From Rothia similimucilaginosa (GTDB taxonomy: Bacteria; Actinomycetota; Actinomycetes; Actinomycetales; Micrococcaceae): a stretch of DNA of 64,000 nt. The notes under the pieces are model-generated. The model ran no database searches. It saw only the letters and a program-made list of their open reading frames with translations, and was not told where the DNA came from. Of the stretch, positions 63,048 to 64,000 are shown piece by piece. Within the stretch, counting starts at the first letter, position 1. Each line of letters starts with the position of its first letter. The stretch lies in contig NZ_JAOVAM010000006.1 of the NCBI RefSeq assembly GCF_029850875.1, positions 62,001 through 126,000 of the forward strand, given 5' to 3'. Both the position numbers and the translations under genes were made by a program.

Positions 63048-64000
63048 ATGTGTCAGAGCCATCCCGGTCCTGAAATCACCCAGGAGTACCTGAACTCCCT
63101 CGCTGCCCTGGCGAACTACACCCTGCCTACCCCCGCGGCACTCCAGGCAACCGCCCTGCCTAACGGCTGGGCGCCTGTCCCCGGTGAAGTACCCGCACCC
63201 TATAAGGCGGAACTCTACACCGGCATCAGCGACGCCGAAGGAGGAGAAGGAACCCGCCGCCGCTCCACCACCGGCGAGAACGGCCGTAGCCGCAATCTGG
63301 TCTTCCCGCCTGCCCCCGAGCCGCTGCCGTACCCCATCGTGGATAACCACACCCACATGGACCTGCTCGACGGCGAAGTAGAAATCAGCGCCCGCGACGC
63401 ACTCGACGCCGGTGAAAAGCTCGGCATTGCCGCCATCGTGCAGGTCGGATGCGATATCCCCTCCTCCCTATACGCGGTCGCCGCCGCGCAGTCTGATGAG
63501 CGTGTCCTCGCCGCTATTGCGATTCACCCCAACACCGCCCCCGAGCTGGCTGCAGCCGGTCAGCTGGATGCGGCGCTCGCCACCCTCGACGAGCTCGCCA
63601 CCGCTGACCGTGTGCGCGCTATTGGTGAGACCGGCCTGGACTATTTCCGCACAGGTGAGGAAGGCATGGATGCGCAGCACTACAGCTTCCGTGAGCATAT
63701 TCGCATTGCGAAGAAGCACAACCTGGCGCTGCAGATTCATGACCGTGACGCGCACGAGGACGTTGTAGGCATCCTGGATGAAGAGGGTGCGCCGGAACGT
63801 ACCGTGTTCCACTGCTATTCGGGTGGCCCGGAGCTTGCGGCGATCTGCAATGAGCGCGGCTGGTATATGAGCTTTGCCGGCACGGTGACTTTCAAGAATT
63901 CGAAGGGTATTCAGGAGTCGTTGGCGATGGCTCGTCCGGAGCTGATGCTGGCTGAGACTGATGCCCCGTTCTTGACCCCGCATCCGTTCCGTGGTCGCCC
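63048..64000 (+). CDS. tatD: TatD family DNase, 3' end outside the window
   Basis: Metal-dependent 3'-5' DNA exonuclease/hydrolase of the TIM-barrel type, read from the sequence because the frame runs off the right edge. The ATG at 63048 has GAGGA 7 nt upstream. After an N-terminal extension of about 95 residues come the metal ligands IVDNHTHMDLL, IGETGLDYFR, ALQIHDRDAHED, VFHCYSG, and near the edge MLAETDAPFLTPHPFRG. The extension, Ala/Pro-rich, is longer than in E. coli TatD but occurs in actinobacteria. At least 317 codons are visible. Confidence 0.95.
   Translation, partial: MCQSHPGPEITQEYLNSLAALANYTLPTPAALQATALPNGWAPVPGEVPAPYKAELYTGISDAEGGEGTRRRSTTGENGRSRNLVFPPAPEPLPYPIVDNHTHMDLLDGEVEISARDALDAGEKLGIAAIVQVGCDIPSSLYAVAAAQSDERVLAAIAIHPNTAPELAAAGQLDAALATLDELATADRVRAIGETGLDYFRTGEEGMDAQHYSFREHIRIAKKHNLALQIHDRDAHEDVVGILDEEGAPERTVFHCYSGGPELAAICNERGWYMSFAGTVTFKNSKGIQESLAMARPELMLAETDAPFLTPHPFRGR

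Overview
The window is G+C-rich (about 60% by eye, not computed) and reads as a chromosomal stretch of a Micrococcaceae actinobacterium, most likely Rothia. That assignment is an inference from the protein sequences and gene order. It is supported by mycothiol metabolism (mca), a WhiB2-type regulator with its DUF3499 neighbour, the eno-ftsB-DUF501-ppx-subtilisin block, greA-mca-uppS, pmt/rsmI/tatD and a FemAB peptidoglycan bridge enzyme. Nearly everything is housekeeping. I saw no insertion sequence, phage or CRISPR array.

Layout. 1-9.7 kb: end of a DUF6350 membrane protein, purN and purH (last steps of IMP synthesis), a TetR regulator, glyA and folD (one-carbon units that feed PurN and PurH), and a GntR/UTRA regulator. 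9.7-15.3 kb: exonuclease III, trpS, a 2H phosphoesterase, a frameshifted AztD-like zinc lipoprotein gene behind a Zur-like box, and a mannose-1-phosphate guanylyltransferase. 15.6-19.2 kb: the sdhCDAB operon behind a structured leader. 19.4-26.6 kb: an M20 amidohydrolase, a very long acidic protein, mazG and enolase. 26.7-34 kb: a core-2-type glycosyltransferase, ftsB-like gene, DUF501, ppx, a subtilisin-like protease and type II NADH dehydrogenase. 34.2-44.5 kb: a tRNA with a UAA anticodon but a short variable loop, DoxX, HAD phosphatase, Bax-inhibitor-1 family, AI-2E family, ilvA, greA, mca, a Z-prenyl synthase, a prepilin peptidase and a Nudix hydrolase. 44.6-48.3 kb: an accessory island. 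48.3-57.2 kb: fumC, carbonic anhydrase, glpX, FemAB, purE, purK, GtrA and a TIGR03089 protein. 57.2-64 kb: an A+T-rich gap, whiB, DUF3499, a Lit/DUF1461 protein, a protein mannosyltransferase, rsmI and the start of tatD.

The strongest candidate for something undescribed is the island at 44.56-48.30 kb. It is bounded by two copies of the same terminator hairpin (44 nt, one mismatch). It carries an orphan gene, then a strikingly A+T-rich flavoprotein gene, a 125-aa orphan and an MFS exporter gene, the last three joined by ATGA stop/start overlaps. This looks like a small transferred make-and-export cassette. Other points of interest are a 7-bp tandem duplication that exactly explains the frameshift in the zinc lipoprotein gene, a recurrent -10 box placed 6-7 nt before the start codon (leaderless mRNAs) at about a dozen genes, structured leaders before sdhC and ndh, and long G/C homopolymers in several intergenic regions.
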